Numbered from the stretch's first letter, positions 1 through 9,606 are shown. The stretch: DNA of 64,000 nt from Campylobacterota bacterium (GCA_040752835.1 JBFMGG010000004.1:157032-221031), one strand, 5' to 3'. Notes: generated by a model from the letters alone, not told the origin. A program made the numbers and translations.

Positions 1-17
1 CAAAGAGGAACACTGAT

Positions 18-260
18 ATGAAAACACGGATCTTTATTGCCGCGGCCGCGGCCGCTCTCCTGTCAAGCGGATGTGCCGAAAAACAGCTTGTCATCAACGG
101 GATGATCTGCCCTGCGGGAACCAACGAGGACCGTGCACGGGCCGATTTCGCCGAATGCCGCGTCTACGACCTTGAAGCGGCTACCAAAGCTTCCCGCGCA
201 CCGCTTACGATCGAGTGTCAGAAATGCCTCGAAAGCAAAGGGTACAAAATCGAGCAATAA
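18..260 (+). CDS. Small predicted lipoprotein, unknown function
   Basis: An 80-residue protein with a short signal peptide rich in alanine (residues 4-14) followed by a lipobox LSSGC, so residue Cys19 would be lipidated after signal peptidase II cleavage. The mature part has five further cysteines, including a CxxC at the end (QKCLES region has C, K, C spacing), which suggests disulfides or metal binding in the periplasm. A purine-rich ribosome binding site (agaggaa) lies about 8 bases before the ATG. It is convergent with rplT and its upstream context is outside the window. I do not recognise a family; function unknown. Confidence 0.6.
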   Translation: MKTRIFIAAAAAALLSSGCAEKQLVINGMICPAGTNEDRARADFAECRVYDLEAATKASRAPLTIECQKCLESKGYKIEQ

Positions 261-331
261 CGTCATGCTTTCGCGCATGGCGGTGTTGTCCTACTAAACG
301 GAAGTTTGGGAAAAAAGAAGAAGAGAGGAGT

Positions 332-350
332 GGGGCTCTCGAAGAGCCCC
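332..350 (-). terminator. Terminator of the infC-rpmI-rplT operon
   Basis: A perfect 8-bp stem (GGGGCTCT/AGAGCCCC) with a 3-base loop starts 8 bases beyond the rplT stop codon. On the minus strand it is followed by a pyrimidine-rich tract ending in TTTTTT. It probably stops transcription for the ribosomal operon and may also act on the convergent lipoprotein gene. Confidence 0.75.
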
Positions 351-357
351 GCACTTT

Positions 358-711
358 TTAGAGCGCTGATTTGGCCTGAGCAGTGAGGGCGGTGAATGCC
401 GCCGCGTCGTTCATAGCCATATCGGCAAGGATTTTGCGATCAAGTTCGATGTTGGCACGTTTAAGACCGTTCATGAAAGTCGAATAGTTCATACCGTTAA
501 GGCGGCAAGCCGCGTTGATACGGATGATCCACAGTTTACGGAAATCCCGTTTTTTCTGTTTACGGTCGCGGAATGCGTATACGAGTGAGCGTTCGAGCTG
601 CTCTTTCGCTTTACGGAAATGTTTGCGTCTTCCGCTGTAGAAACCGCGTGCAAGTTTCAGTACTTTTTTATGACGTCTGCGTCTTACGACACCTGTTTTA
701 ACTCTTGGCAT
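358..711 (-). CDS. rplT: 50S ribosomal protein L20
   Basis: A 117-residue, strongly basic protein with the typical L20 start ([16 protein letters not shown]), and the [15 protein letters not shown] and RINAACR segments of the globular domain that binds 23S rRNA during early 50S assembly. The length equals that of bacterial L20. It is the last gene of the thrS-infC-rpmI-rplT group, about 100 bases after rpmI. In other bacteria L20 represses translation of its own operon by binding the leader; the 142-base infC-rpmI gap has hairpins that could serve this, but I cannot show it. Confidence 0.97.
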   Translation of the reverse strand: MPRVKTGVVRRRRHKKVLKLARGFYSGRRKHFRKAKEQLERSLVYAFRDRKQKKRDFRKLWIIRINAACRLNGMNYSTFMNGLKRANIELDRKILADMAMNDAAAFTALTAQAKSAL

Positions 712-810
712 TGTTTTCCTTTCTTTACCCGGTACATCTCAATTTTAATGACGGGGTGCCGCTCTTGTGCGGACTTGCCCAGACTAATCTGGAGGGTATT
801 CTCGCGGCGT

Positions 811-1005
811 TTAGCCTACGATCATTTTTTTGATCGCTTTTTCGTCTACTTTAGCAACCACTTTAGGAGTGTTTTGCTTGCGACGGGTAGCTGCATCTTG
901 CTTTGTCAAAATGTGGCTGCGGAACGCTGTACCACGTTTGATAGTGCCGTTTTTCTTTACTTTGAAGCGTTTGACCGCCCCTTTAACCGACTTCATTTTT
1001 GGCAT
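811..1005 (-). CDS. rpmI: 50S ribosomal protein L35
   Basis: A 64-residue very basic protein with the L35 pattern [24 protein letters not shown] and HILTKQ. It is part of the large ribosomal subunit. It lies between infC and rplT in the order conserved across bacteria. A separate promoter with a perfect TATAAT (minus strand, 1047-1052) sits upstream, so rpmI-rplT can be transcribed independently of infC. Family assignment is firm; the start is the first ATG and fits the usual length. Confidence 0.96.
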   Translation of the reverse strand: MPKMKSVKGAVKRFKVKKNGTIKRGTAFRSHILTKQDAATRRKQNTPKVVAKVDEKAIKKMIVG

Positions 1006-1046
1006 CGACTTGATCCTTTCGCAAAAATTCTCTAAAAGAGGGGCGA

Positions 1047-1052
1047 ATTATA
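1047..1052 (-). promoter_or_regulatory. Internal promoter (-10 box) for rpmI-rplT
   Basis: On the minus strand the sequence reads TGCTATAAT, an extended -10 box with perfect TATAAT, about 40 bases before the rpmI start. Campylobacterota sigma-70 promoters rely mainly on such an extended -10 box and an upstream AT-rich stretch. Confidence 0.6.
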
Positions 1053-1098
1053 GCATAAAATTGTTGAAGATGTGCCCCGTTCTTATGGAGGCGGGAGA

Positions 1099-1142
1099 GC
1101 GGAAGAATTCCGCAGAAGGTCGCCTTCCCCCTCGGGGGGAAG
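1099..1142 (-). promoter_or_regulatory. Two hairpins in the infC-rpmI gap
   Basis: A perfect 8-bp stem (CTTCCCCC/GGGGGAAG, 1124-1142, 3-base loop) directly follows the infC stop, and a second 6-bp stem (GCGGAA/TTCCGC, 1099-1113) follows it. There is no T run, so this looks like an attenuating or processing structure, or part of an autoregulatory leader, more than a full terminator. Confidence 0.45.
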
Positions 1143-1147
1143 AGAGA

Positions 1148-1678
1148 TTATTTTTTGTCTTCTTTTTTCGGAAGGACGAGCATGTTGCAGTAACGCCCTT
1201 CCATCGCGGGAGCTTTGTCCATCGTCCCGACATCCTCGACCATCGGCCACACTTTTTTGAGAACGGCTTCAGCCGCTTCGGGGTGCGCCATTTCGCGTCC
1301 GCGGAGGAAGACACGGAATTTGACGTGTTTCCCCTCGGTTAGGAATTCGCGCGCATGTTTGACTTTGTAGCTGATGTCGTTGTCGGCGATTTTTACCGAG
1401 AGCTTGATCTCTTTGACTTCAACTTTGGTCTGTTTTTTGCGCGCTTCTTTTTTCTTTTTCTCTTCTTGGTAATGAAACTTGCCGTAGTCCATGATTTTAG
1501 CGACGGGGGGTTTCGCATCCGGAGAGATGAGGACGAGATCGAGTCCCATATCGTTTGCTTTGTCCATCGCTTCTTTAATGGAAACGATACCTAATGCTTC
1601 GCCGCCGTCGATAACGCAGCGTACCTCAGGAACCCTGATATCTTCGTTCATCAGGACTCGGTCTTGTTTTTTACTCAA
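1148..1678 (-). CDS. infC: Translation initiation factor IF-3
   Basis: A 176-residue protein with the IF-3 N-terminal domain ([13 protein letters not shown]), the lysine-rich linker ([12 protein letters not shown]) and the C-terminal domain ([37 protein letters not shown]). IF-3 binds the 30S subunit and checks start-codon and tRNA choice. The start chosen is a TTG that overlaps the thrS stop as TTGA. A non-AUG start is expected for infC because IF-3 discriminates against such starts and so represses itself; the next in-frame ATG (MNEDIRV) would remove only nine residues and is the alternative. Confidence 0.95.
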   Translation of the reverse strand: MSKKQDRVLMNEDIRVPEVRCVIDGGEALGIVSIKEAMDKANDMGLDLVLISPDAKPPVAKIMDYGKFHYQEEKKKKEARKKQTKVEVKEIKLSVKIADNDISYKVKHAREFLTEGKHVKFRVFLRGREMAHPEAAEAVLKKVWPMVEDVGTMDKAPAMEGRYCNMLVLPKKEDKK

Positions 1679-3483
1679 AAATGTACCTCATTTATTTTGT
1701 TTTTGACGAGAGAGAGGAACTCTTCCTCGCTCAGGTTGTATTGTTCACGTTTACGGCGGTCACGTACCGCAACGTTTCTGGAGTTCACCTCTTCATCGCC
1801 CAGTACGATGATCATCGGAACCCGCCCTTTTTCCGCCGTACGGATCCGTTTATTGAGGCTTTCGTTCTTATCGAAAATCTCGTAATCGGCTCCGAGGTCC
1901 ATCAGTTTTTCGCCCAGTTCCCGCGCGTAGGCGACATGCGGTTCGGCGATCGGAACGATCGCTACCTGCGTCGGAGCGATAAACATCGGGAATTCCCCAG
2001 CGTAATGCTCCGTCAATATACCAATAAATCGCTCAAATGAACCTAAAATCGCGCGGTGGATCATTACCGGCTGGATTTTGACGTTCTCTTCGCCGTTGTA
2101 TTCGAGTTCGAAACGTGCCGGGAGGTTGAAGTCGAGCTGAACGGTTCCGCACTGCCATTCACGGCCGATCGCATCGAGAATCTTAATATCGATCTTCGGT
2201 CCGTAGAACGCTCCGCCCCCTTCGTCGATGTCGTATTTGAGGCCGTGTTTGTCGAGAGCGGTTTTAAGCGCGTTCGTCGAAATCTCCCACACCGCGTCGT
2301 CGCCGACCGCTTTTTCGGGTTTGGTGGAGATCATCATTTTGTACTCGAATCCGAACGACTTCATGATCCCGTCGATGAAATCGACGATCTCGATGATCTG
2401 TTCCTCGATCTGTTCGGCGGTACAGAAAATGTGGGCGTCGTCCTGGGTAAACTCGCGGACGCGGAACAACCCGTGCAGGGCCCCGGTCATTTCGTGGCGG
2501 TGGACCACCCCGTATTCGAAATATTTCAGCGGAAGATCGCGGTAAGAGTGCAGGTCGTGTTCGTACACTTTGATGTGGCCGACGCAGTTCATCGGTTTCA
2601 CCCCGAACTCAAGCTCGTCGATGTGCGTGAAATACATGTTCTCACCGTAGTTCTGGTAGTGGCCGCTCACTTTCCACAGATCGCTGCGGAGCATCTCCGG
2701 GCCGCGTACCGGTTCGTATCCCCGTTTGCGGTGGGCTTTAAAGAGGAGCTGTTCCAGACGCGAACGCATCCGTGCCCCTGCCGGAAGCCAGATCGGGAAA
2801 CCCGAACCGACCTCTTCGCGGAAGGTGAAGAGTTTCATCTCCGCACCGATTTTGCGGTGATCCCGCTTTTCGGCTTCGGCCATCATCTCCAGATAGTTCT
2901 TCAGCGATTCCTTGTCGGCAAACGCGATTCCGTAAATACGGGTAAGCATCTCGTTTTGGCTGTCGCCTCCGAGATAGGCGCCCGAAATCTTGGTCAGCTT
3001 GAAATTGCGCAGCAGCCCGACGCTCGGCAGATGCGGCCCGCGGCAGAGGTCTTCGAATTCCCCCTGCTTGTAGATCGACACCGTCTCGCTGGGGATACGG
3101 TCCATGACCGCCTGTTTGAGGTGGTCGTCGGCGAACTTGGTGCGCGCTTCGTCTTTCGTAATCTCGTAACGGGTGATCGCCTCTTTTTTCTTGACGATCT
3201 CCTGCATCGTTTTTTCGATCGTTTTGAGATCCTCTTCCCCGATGTGGGCGTTGACCTTGAAGTCGTAATAAAATCCCTCTTTGACGACGGGACCGACGAA
3301 AAATTTTGCTTCGGGATAAATCTTTTTGATCGCTTCGGCCATCAGGTGGGCGCAGGAGTGGCGGATCACTTCCAGCGCTTCGGGAGAGTTGTCGTAAGCA
3401 ATCTCTTCACCACTGATCCCCAGGGCCTGAGCGGTTTGCAAATCGACAATCTGATCGTTATGTTTGATCGCAATAATATCCAT
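1675..3483 (-). CDS. thrS: Threonine-tRNA ligase
   Basis: A 602-residue class II aminoacyl-tRNA synthetase. It has an N-terminal TGS-like domain (about 1-60), an editing domain with [13 protein letters not shown] (HxxxH) and, in the catalytic core, the zinc-binding Cys in MNCVGH, His in DDAHIFC and His in [13 protein letters not shown], with motif 2 ([12 protein letters not shown]) and motif 3 ([13 protein letters not shown]). The C-terminal anticodon-binding domain starts near [11 protein letters not shown]. It charges tRNA-Thr. The stop overlaps the infC start, so the two are translationally coupled. A tRNA-Val gene lies just upstream on the same strand. Confidence 0.97.
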   Translation of the reverse strand: MDIIAIKHNDQIVDLQTAQALGISGEEIAYDNSPEALEVIRHSCAHLMAEAIKKIYPEAKFFVGPVVKEGFYYDFKVNAHIGEEDLKTIEKTMQEIVKKKEAITRYEITKDEARTKFADDHLKQAVMDRIPSETVSIYKQGEFEDLCRGPHLPSVGLLRNFKLTKISGAYLGGDSQNEMLTRIYGIAFADKESLKNYLEMMAEAEKRDHRKIGAEMKLFTFREEVGSGFPIWLPAGARMRSRLEQLLFKAHRKRGYEPVRGPEMLRSDLWKVSGHYQNYGENMYFTHIDELEFGVKPMNCVGHIKVYEHDLHSYRDLPLKYFEYGVVHRHEMTGALHGLFRVREFTQDDAHIFCTAEQIEEQIIEIVDFIDGIMKSFGFEYKMMISTKPEKAVGDDAVWEISTNALKTALDKHGLKYDIDEGGGAFYGPKIDIKILDAIGREWQCGTVQLDFNLPARFELEYNGEENVKIQPVMIHRAILGSFERFIGILTEHYAGEFPMFIAPTQVAIVPIAEPHVAYARELGEKLMDLGADYEIFDKNESLNKRIRTAEKGRVPMIIVLGDEEVNSRNVAVRDRRKREQYNLSEEEFLSLVKNKINEVHF

Positions 3484-3593
3484 AAGGGTAACCCTTGTGT
3501 GAGAAAATATCGCGGATTATACGGAAATGTTGATTGGATTGAGTTTAAACGGTTAAAAAAAGAGTGGAGTATTGGGAAAAAATAAAGGAAGAA

Positions 3594-3669
3594 TGGTGGC
3601 CACAACAGGACTTGAACCTGTGACCACTACCATGTCAAGGTAGTGCTCTACCAACTGAGCTATGCGACC
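3594..3669 (-). tRNA. tRNA-Val (anticodon GAC)
   Basis: A complete 76-base cloverleaf on the minus strand: acceptor stem GGTCGCA/TGTGGCC with two G-T pairs, D arm GCTC-AGTTGGTA-GAGC, anticodon stem CTACC/GGTAG with loop TTGACAT (anticodon GAC), T arm ACAGG-TTCAAGT-CCTGT, discriminator A and an encoded CCA end. It reads GUC and GUU valine codons. Confidence 0.96.
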
Positions 3670-3712
3670 ATTGAGAGGACGAAATTATAGCCGCCCGGAA
3701 GTTAAAAGCGAC

Positions 3713-4156
3713 TTAATTTTTACAATAACGTGGCCAAAAATTCAAAATCAGCAGCCAGACCACCGCAAAATCGATCATAACGTCGGCGAAATTAAACACC
3801 GCAAAATCGAATCCGCAATGCCAATAGACGTAATCGACGACCCCGCCGTGTATAAACCGGTCGTAGACGTTCGACGTTCCGGCGCCGACCATGATCCCGA
3901 CCGGTACGACATAACAGTTCTTTTTGAGCCAGAGGGTATACCCTACAACCCCGGCGAGGAGGGCGATCTGTATCCATTTAAGAGCTTCTTCGAGAAAAGC
4001 GAACATCGAAAACGCCACTCCGCGATTGTAAACCAAAATAAGGTCGATGCATTCGGTATAGTGGCGGAACCCTTCGACGAAGAGTGCCTTGATGTTTTGA
4101 TCGACGATGAAAACGGCGATCGCGGCAAGCAGTAAAAACCCGAACGCTTTAAGCAT
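3713..4156 (-). CDS. lspA: Prolipoprotein signal peptidase (signal peptidase II)
   Basis: A 147-residue membrane protein with about four transmembrane segments. The family motifs are present: D in [16 protein letters not shown], the catalytic Asp in NVYDRF and the second in FNFADVMID. It removes signal peptides from lipid-modified prolipoproteins in the inner membrane, such as the small lipoprotein at the left end of this window. It overlaps the glmM stop by 8 bases (4149-4156), so it is coupled to glmM, an order conserved in Campylobacterota. Confidence 0.95.
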   Translation of the reverse strand: MLKAFGFLLLAAIAVFIVDQNIKALFVEGFRHYTECIDLILVYNRGVAFSMFAFLEEALKWIQIALLAGVVGYTLWLKKNCYVVPVGIMVGAGTSNVYDRFIHGGVVDYVYWHCGFDFAVFNFADVMIDFAVVWLLILNFWPRYCKN

Positions 4157-5489
4157 TCAGGGCCTTCTCAAAAAATGCCACAAGGCGATCCATCGCTTTT
4201 TCCATCACTTTCGCGTCTTTCCCCTCCAGCAGGATACGGAGTTTGTTCTCGGTCCCCGAGTAGCGGATCAGGTGGCGCATGTGTTGCGCTTCGACGTTTT
4301 TGAGCTCTTCTTCGAGCCCTTCGATCTGCTCGAGGGGCTTTTTCGTTTTGACTTTGATATTGACGAGCTTTTGAGGGTAGAGTTCGAACGGCCGCAGCAC
4401 GCGGCTCGCTTTTTGGCCCGAAGTCAGAAGGAGCGCCAGAACCTGCAGCGCGCTCACCAGCCCGTCCCCGGTTTTAGCGTAATCGTGCATGACGATATGG
4501 CCGCTTTGCTCACCGCCGAAATTGATGCCGTTTTCGCGCATCTGTTCCAGTACGTATTTGTCTCCGACGTTGGAACGGAACAGTTTCAGCCCTTCGGCGT
4601 TCATCGCATCTTCAAGCGCCTGGTTGCTCATCACCGTCGCGACGATCCCGCCCCCTTTCAGGTTTCCGCCACGGTGCAAAAAGAGCCCCAGCGCGCCGAG
4701 GATCTGGTCACCGTCGACCTCCTCGCCGTTTTCGTCGACGACGATAAGGCGGTCCGCATCGCCGTCCAGCGCCAGCCCGATATCGGCGCGGTACTGTTTC
4801 ACCGCTTCGCGGACGTCTTTCGTGTGAAGCGCTCCGCACCCTTCGTTGATGTTGAATCCGTTGGGTTTGTCGTGCAGAACGATCACTTCGGCCCCGAGTT
4901 CTTCAAGAACCGTCGGCCCCACCTTGTATCCTGCTCCGTTGGCGGTGTCGAGGACGATACGAAGCCCCTGCAGCGTCAAATCGCGGCTGAACGAATTTTT
5001 CAGCTGCACAATGTAACGGCCGATCACGTCGTCGATCCGTTTGGCCGAACCGATCTTTTTCCCCGTTACATGTCCCTCTTCGAGGCGGGCTTTGTCGTGC
5101 GCGATCGCCTCGATCTGCGCCTCGATCTCTTCGGAGAGCTTGTTGCCGTGGGCGTCGAAAAATTTGATCCCATTGTCTTCGTAGGGGTTATGGCTGGCCG
5201 AAATCATAATCCCCGCGTCGCAGCGCATGTTCTCCGTCAGAAACGCGATCGCGGGGGTCGGCATTGGTCCGATCTGGACAACATCGTAACCGACTGCCGT
5301 AAGGCCGCTGACGATCGCGTTTTCGATCATGTAACCGCTTCGACGGGTATCTTTACCGACCAGAATTTTTTTCGTCCGGGCGTGATCACGGAAGTAGATT
5401 CCGGCCGCCATTGCTACGCGCATCGCAAGTTCCGCCGTCAAAAATGACCCTGCTTCTCCCCGCACCCCATCGGTTCCAAAAAGTTTCAT
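4149..5489 (-). CDS. glmM: Phosphoglucosamine mutase
   Basis: A 446-residue enzyme that converts glucosamine-6-phosphate to glucosamine-1-phosphate for UDP-GlcNAc, peptidoglycan and LPS synthesis. It starts [14 protein letters not shown]. The phosphoserine loop is [16 protein letters not shown] (Ser99), the Mg loop is [12 protein letters not shown], the sugar loop GGEQSGH and the phosphate loop [12 protein letters not shown]. The length fits the family. It is the first gene of a minus-strand pair with lspA and is divergent from rpsT across a 267-base AT-rich gap that must hold both promoters. Confidence 0.96.
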   Translation of the reverse strand: MKLFGTDGVRGEAGSFLTAELAMRVAMAAGIYFRDHARTKKILVGKDTRRSGYMIENAIVSGLTAVGYDVVQIGPMPTPAIAFLTENMRCDAGIMISASHNPYEDNGIKFFDAHGNKLSEEIEAQIEAIAHDKARLEEGHVTGKKIGSAKRIDDVIGRYIVQLKNSFSRDLTLQGLRIVLDTANGAGYKVGPTVLEELGAEVIVLHDKPNGFNINEGCGALHTKDVREAVKQYRADIGLALDGDADRLIVVDENGEEVDGDQILGALGLFLHRGGNLKGGGIVATVMSNQALEDAMNAEGLKLFRSNVGDKYVLEQMRENGINFGGEQSGHIVMHDYAKTGDGLVSALQVLALLLTSGQKASRVLRPFELYPQKLVNIKVKTKKPLEQIEGLEEELKNVEAQHMRHLIRYSGTENKLRILLEGKDAKVMEKAMDRLVAFFEKALNA

Positions 5490-5756
5490 TATTTTTTTCT
5501 TCCTTTTATTTGATGTTATACACTAAAACGAATTCATCCGTTTCAGTGGCAAGGACTAAAGTCCTTCGCAATCCCCTAAAGCTACAAAAACTGCCGTTTT
5601 TGAGAATATTTTAGAAGCATCTATATTTTTTAATATTTTATTAACACTAAACATTAATAAAACTTTTTTATGTCAAAACCTATAAATTTTAACTTAAATT
5701 TAATTATCTTTAAGGTAGCATTCTACCCTAAAAAAAATTCGACAAGGATAAATGCC

Positions 5757-6020
5757 ATGGCAAACCACAAGTCAGCATTGAAACGTATCCGCCAGACGGA
5801 AAAGCGTACAGAACGCAACCGGTTTTACCGCACACGTATCAAAAACATCGTCAAAGCAGTTCGCACTGCCGTAGAAGCGGGCAATAAAGAAGAGGCAAAA
5901 GCCGCTCTCATTATCGCTAACGCCAATCTTCACAAATATGTTAGCAAAGGTGTCTTGAAAAAAGAGACTGCCGCTCGCAAAGTCAGCCGCCTCCACCTCG
6001 CCGTCAACAAACTGGCGTAA
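5757..6020 (+). CDS. rpsT: 30S ribosomal protein S20
   Basis: An 87-residue basic protein, [21 protein letters not shown] at the N-terminus and LHLAVNKLA at the end, as in S20. It binds 16S rRNA in the body of the 30S subunit. The ATG at 5757 is chosen because AAGGAT lies 7 bases upstream and the protein then begins exactly as the family does; an in-frame extension upstream does not look like S20. The 267-base gap before it (5490-5756) is AT-rich with no clear gene. prfA follows after 57 bases in the same direction. Confidence 0.96.
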   Translation: MANHKSALKRIRQTEKRTERNRFYRTRIKNIVKAVRTAVEAGNKEEAKAALIIANANLHKYVSKGVLKKETAARKVSRLHLAVNKLA

Positions 6021-6077
6021 TCCGGTTTGTTTCTTTGCCTCTTTCGAGGCAACCCATCTTTCTTCTGGACTAACATC

Positions 6078-7145
6078 ATGCTAGCCGACAAACTGACCCC
6101 CTTTATCAACCGCTACAATGAGATTACCGAACTCCTGAGTTCTCCCGATATCGGTAACGACGTCAAACGGATGACCGACCTCTCGAAAGAACAGTCCTCG
6201 CTGCAGGCGATTTTTTCCAAAGCGACCGAGTACAAAAAGCTTTTGGCCGATATCGAAGAGAACAAAGCGCTCGTATTCGACGCCGAACTGGGAGAACTGG
6301 CCAAAGAGGAGCTCAAATCCCTCGAACCGCAGGTCGAACCGCTCGAAGAAGAGATCAAAAAGCTCCTCATCCCCGCCGATCCCAACGACAAGCGTAACAT
6401 CTACATCGAACTGCGCGCCGGGACGGGAGGAGACGAGGCGGCCCTGTTTGTCGGCGATTTGTTCAACGCCTACGTCCGCTACGCGGATGTGAAAGGGTGG
6501 AAGATCGAACTGATGAGTTCCAGCCCTTCCGATGCGGGGGGGTACAAAGAGATCATCGCCCTCATTAAAGGCGAGCAGGTCTACTCGCGCCTCAAATACG
6601 AAGCGGGAACCCACCGGGTGCAGCGGGTCCCCGCCACCGAGTCCCAGGGACGGGTTCACACCTCGGCGATCACGGTCGCCGTGATGCCCGAAGTCGATGA
6701 CGTCGAAATCACGATCAACGAAAACGACCTCAAAATCGACGTCATGCGCTCCTCCGGCTGCGGCGGGCAGAGCGTCAACACCACCGACTCGGCGGTACGG
6801 ATCACCCACCTCCCGACCGGAATCGTCGTTACCAACCAGGATGAGAAATCGCAGCACAAAAACAAAGACAAGGCGATGAAAATCCTCAAAGCGCGCCTCT
6901 ACGAGATGCAGATGGAAGAGGCAAAAGAAAAAGAGATGGCCGAACGCAAAGAGCAGGTCGGAACGGGAGACCGTTCAGGGCGTATCCGCACCTACAACTA
7001 TCCTCAAAACCGCATCTCCGACCACCGGATCAACCTCACTCTCTACCGTCTTGACGAGATCATGCAGGGGGGATTGATGGACGACATCATCGAGCCGCTG
7101 ATCGCCGATGCGCAGGCAACATTAATGGAAGCGTCGGGACTTTAA
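6078..7145 (+). CDS. prfA: Peptide chain release factor 1
   Basis: A 355-residue class I release factor. The GGQ catalytic loop is in [20 protein letters not shown] and the codon-recognition tripeptide is PAT ([16 protein letters not shown]), which marks RF1 (UAA and UAG) and not RF2. The start [16 protein letters not shown] is chosen to match the family length; an upstream extension in frame has no RF1 similarity. It releases finished peptides at the ribosome and is the substrate of PrmC, which is not in this window. rpsT-prfA is a common pairing in this phylum. Confidence 0.96.
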   Translation: MLADKLTPFINRYNEITELLSSPDIGNDVKRMTDLSKEQSSLQAIFSKATEYKKLLADIEENKALVFDAELGELAKEELKSLEPQVEPLEEEIKKLLIPADPNDKRNIYIELRAGTGGDEAALFVGDLFNAYVRYADVKGWKIELMSSSPSDAGGYKEIIALIKGEQVYSRLKYEAGTHRVQRVPATESQGRVHTSAITVAVMPEVDDVEITINENDLKIDVMRSSGCGGQSVNTTDSAVRITHLPTGIVVTNQDEKSQHKNKDKAMKILKARLYEMQMEEAKEKEMAERKEQVGTGDRSGRIRTYNYPQNRISDHRINLTLYRLDEIMQGGLMDDIIEPLIADAQATLMEASGL

Positions 7146-7146
7146 G

Positions 7147-7225
7147 AAAAATCGCAAGCGATTTTTGGGCTTCCTGCCGAAGGAGACCCAGTGTCAACGT
7201 AGCTATCGGGACGCGTTCCGATAGC
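7147..7225. terminator. Hairpin cluster between convergent prfA and dapF
   Basis: Right after the prfA stop is a perfect 9-bp stem AAAAATCGC/GCGATTTTT with a 2-base loop (7147-7166), which ends in T5 on both strands and can act as a bidirectional terminator. It is followed by a weaker stem (GGG..TCCT/AGGA..CCC, 7167-7189) and another perfect 8-bp stem GCTATCGG/CCGATAGC (7202-7225) close to the dapF stop. Confidence 0.65.
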
Positions 7226-7228
7226 GTA

Positions 7229-7978
7229 TCAAAATTTCCAATAGGTCTCAAACACCCCTTTGACTTCCCCTTTGAACGTAATCACTCCCTCTTCAAGCCC
7301 CAGATAGAGCGTCTCCCCGCTTTTGGGGAACACCTGCGTTTGGTCCGAAACGATCCCTTCGCGGTTGGCACGGTAAAACGACGCGGCCATTCCCGTCCCG
7401 CATGCGAGGGTTTCATCTTCAACTCCGCGCTCATAAGTGCGCACCCGCAGCGTTCCATCAGGGTTGCGGGCGGCGATGTTGACGTTGGCGTTGTATTTGT
7501 GGCGCAGACCCCGCGCGAGCTCAATATTGAAATCCTCGATATCGGCGTCAAACGTGATTAAGTGGGGGACTCCCGTATCGATGAGCCACCATTGCATCCC
7601 CGCTTCGTCGATCTCCCGATCGACGATACTCGGAGGGGTCAGATCGCTTTGCACCATATTCCCCTCCACCTGCGCTTTGATCACTCCGGCACCGGTCAAA
7701 AAAGCCATGGATGAGGGAGCCAATCCGAAACGGTGGGCGTAATGGGCACAGGCACGGCTGCCGTTGCCGCACATCGAGGCGGTCGAACCGTCGGCATTGT
7801 AAAACTCCCATTCGAAATCGAGGCTTTCGTGCGGAACCAAAACGATCAGTCCGTCCGCGCCGATCCCGTTCTGACGGTCGCAGAGGGTTCGGGCAAGCGC
7901 GGAACGGTCGGCTTTTTCGAACGCGTGGAAAATGACGAAATCGTTGCCGCTGGCACAATATTTGGCGATCTGGAGCAT
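7229..7978 (-). CDS. dapF: Diaminopimelate epimerase
   Basis: A 249-residue enzyme that epimerises LL- to meso-diaminopimelate for lysine and peptidoglycan. Both catalytic cysteines are visible: MCGNGSRACAHY and ETLACGTGMAASF. The N-terminal LQIAKYCASGNDFVIF is typical. The start at 7978 has AAGGAT 6 bases upstream. An alternative ATG at 8008 overlaps the coaE stop as TAATG and would add ten residues (MAHIYPKDSR); it cannot be excluded. dapF, coaE and the SpeE-like gene form one minus-strand unit. Confidence 0.94.
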   Translation of the reverse strand: MLQIAKYCASGNDFVIFHAFEKADRSALARTLCDRQNGIGADGLIVLVPHESLDFEWEFYNADGSTASMCGNGSRACAHYAHRFGLAPSSMAFLTGAGVIKAQVEGNMVQSDLTPPSIVDREIDEAGMQWWLIDTGVPHLITFDADIEDFNIELARGLRHKYNANVNIAARNPDGTLRVRTYERGVEDETLACGTGMAASFYRANREGIVSDQTQVFPKSGETLYLGLEEGVITFKGEVKGVFETYWKF

Positions 7979-8007
7979 ACGGGAATCCTTCGGATAAATG
8001 TGTGCCA

Positions 8008-8613
8008 TTATACCTTAGGGACGGGATAGAGCGCTTTAATCGTTTCGACGAATTTTTCGCATTCACTCTGGAGATGTTTGAGATTGGAGGAATTGTCGAT
8101 CACCCAGGTCGCGCGCGCTTTTTTCTCGTCGATGTCCATCTGGCTCTCAATCCGGCGGAGCGACTCCTCTTCCGAAAAACCGTTGCGTTTGATGAAGCGC
8201 TCAAGCTGAAGGGCTTTGGGGGTATAAACGACGACCGAGTCTTTGATCGGGTACGACCGGGTCTCGAAAAAGAGCGGAATGTCGATCAGATAGGGGTAGC
8301 CGAGGGCATCTTGTTTTTCGCTCTCTTCCTCGATGGCGGCACGGATTTTGGGATGGAGGAAATTTTCGAGCTCTTTTTTGGCATCGGGATCGGCAAAAAC
8401 GACTTTCCCCAGCGCGGGGCGGTCGACTTTTCCCCCTTTCACAAACGCCGGGCCGAAACGCTCCTCAACCCACCGGGCGTTCTGATCGAGTATCCGGTGG
8501 GAAATGGTATCGGCATCGATGATCCGAAGACCGCTCAGGGAGAGGAGGGACGCAACGGTGCTTTTGCCCGTCGCAATCCCTCCGGTCAATGCGATGGCGT
8601 AGCGGTACGGCAT
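8008..8613 (-). CDS. coaE: Dephospho-CoA kinase
   Basis: A 201-residue P-loop kinase for the last step of coenzyme A synthesis. The Walker A motif is LTGGIATGKSTV near the N-terminus, followed by IIDADTISHRIL and DIPLFFET, both family hallmarks. The start MPYRYAIALTGG overlaps the stop of the upstream gene as TGATG, so the two are coupled; a longer in-frame reading would only translate the upstream gene out of frame. Confidence 0.93.
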   Translation of the reverse strand: MPYRYAIALTGGIATGKSTVASLLSLSGLRIIDADTISHRILDQNARWVEERFGPAFVKGGKVDRPALGKVVFADPDAKKELENFLHPKIRAAIEEESEKQDALGYPYLIDIPLFFETRSYPIKDSVVVYTPKALQLERFIKRNGFSEEESLRRIESQMDIDEKKARATWVIDNSSNLKHLQSECEKFVETIKALYPVPKV

Positions 8614-9167
8614 CAGTTGCGGATAATCCCCAGATAATTCTTGCGGATGTACTGCGGCATCGCGAATGCGGCCGTATGGATATCGCAATTGTAGTAGCTT
8701 TGCCCTTCGAGCAGATCGCTGCGCTGTAAAATCAGGTCTGCGGTAGGGTGGTATTCTTTGGAACACAGCAGAAGCGTTGTTCCGTCCCCGACGGTATAGG
8801 GCATAATGATTTTGAAATAGTTGCCGAGGATCTGCATCAGTTTCGTATTGGCTTCGAGCTCATCCATATCCGGGTGGCGGAGCACGCACAGGCCGTCGTC
8901 TTTGAGAACGCGGTTGAGATGAGCCAGTGCCGCCGCGTCGTCGCACAGCGCGTCCAAGATAACGACATCCGCACTTCCCTCAGCGGCATTTCGAAAGGTA
9001 TCGAGCAGCTGCGCATTGGAGGCATACACCGCTTCAACGTCACGATACCGCGCCAGTTCGCTTCCCAGAAGGTCGGCTTTATCGCTCGAAACCAGCACCG
9101 ACTTGGGATTTTTATGGGTACACATCGGAACGTGGACCATCATTTCGGGGTAAATAAACGTTTTCAT
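8613..9167 (-). CDS. speE: Shortened spermidine-synthase-like protein
   Basis: A 184-residue protein that matches, from memory, the C-terminal two thirds of Helicobacter SpeE: FIYPEMMVHVPMCTHKNPKSVLV near the start and YYNCDIHTAAFAMPQYIRKNY near the end. The Rossmann-like core is kept (VVILDALCDDAAAL, LNRVLKDDGLCVLRHP). The N-terminal beta domain of about 75 residues found in full-length spermidine synthases is absent, and residues upstream of the chosen ATG do not restore it. It is coupled to coaE. It could be a minimal aminopropyltransferase or a protein that has lost that activity; the gene symbol reflects homology only. Confidence 0.7.
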   Translation of the reverse strand: MKTFIYPEMMVHVPMCTHKNPKSVLVSSDKADLLGSELARYRDVEAVYASNAQLLDTFRNAAEGSADVVILDALCDDAAALAHLNRVLKDDGLCVLRHPDMDELEANTKLMQILGNYFKIIMPYTVGDGTTLLLCSKEYHPTADLILQRSDLLEGQSYYNCDIHTAAFAMPQYIRKNYLGIIRN

Positions 9168-9285
9168 CAATACGGGTCTCTCGTCTTTTTGCAGAATTTT
9201 CGAGCGATTGTAACATGCGGAGATTAAAAGGCATTGAATATTCGTTGTAGCCTCGGACATTAAAGGTTGTACCGTTCCGTTTCGA

Positions 9286-9291
9286 TATAAT
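9286..9291 (+). promoter_or_regulatory. Promoter (-10 box) for the DUF2892-like gene
   Basis: A perfect TATAAT in the sequence gatataatttc lies 34 bases before the start at 9325, in the gap divergent from the SpeE-like gene. Confidence 0.5.
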
Positions 9292-9324
9292 TTCGGCACA
9301 ATCCACTATCCAACGGAGTTCAAC

Positions 9325-9528
9325 ATGTGTGCAGAAAAAATTCAGCGTTTCCTGATGGCCATCGTCCTGACCGTGGCCATGGTCCTCTTCATGAACGGCC
9401 AGCTTCAATGGGCGGTTATCATCCAGACCTTCGTCATTTTGATGGTCCTGGTATGGGCATTGACCGATTTTTGCCCGTCAATCTGGATGTTCCGGAAAAT
9501 CTTCGGGTCGTGCGATAAAAAAGATTAA
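9325..9528 (+). CDS. Small membrane protein, DUF2892/YgaP-like
   Basis: A 67-residue protein with two transmembrane segments (about residues 8-24 and 28-45) followed by FCPSIWMFRKIFGSC, a Cys-Pro motif and second Cys typical of DUF2892 inner-membrane proteins. In other bacteria this domain can be fused to rhodanese (YgaP), which hints at a link with sulfur chemistry; here it is free-standing. AAGGAG-like sequence (acggag) is 8 bases upstream. Exact role unknown. Confidence 0.65.
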   Translation: MCAEKIQRFLMAIVLTVAMVLFMNGQLQWAVIIQTFVILMVLVWALTDFCPSIWMFRKIFGSCDKKD

Positions 9529-9571
9529 CGGCTAATACGCCCCTCTCAATTTTCCCTAACGACTCTTGCGT

Positions 9572-9577
9572 TATAAT
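9572..9577 (+). promoter_or_regulatory. Promoter (-10 box) for purM
   Basis: A perfect TATAAT within gttataatccc lies 30 bases upstream of the purM start. Confidence 0.5.
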
Positions 9578-9606
9578 CCCCTCACTATTTCAGGTGAGGG
9601 ATTTTT

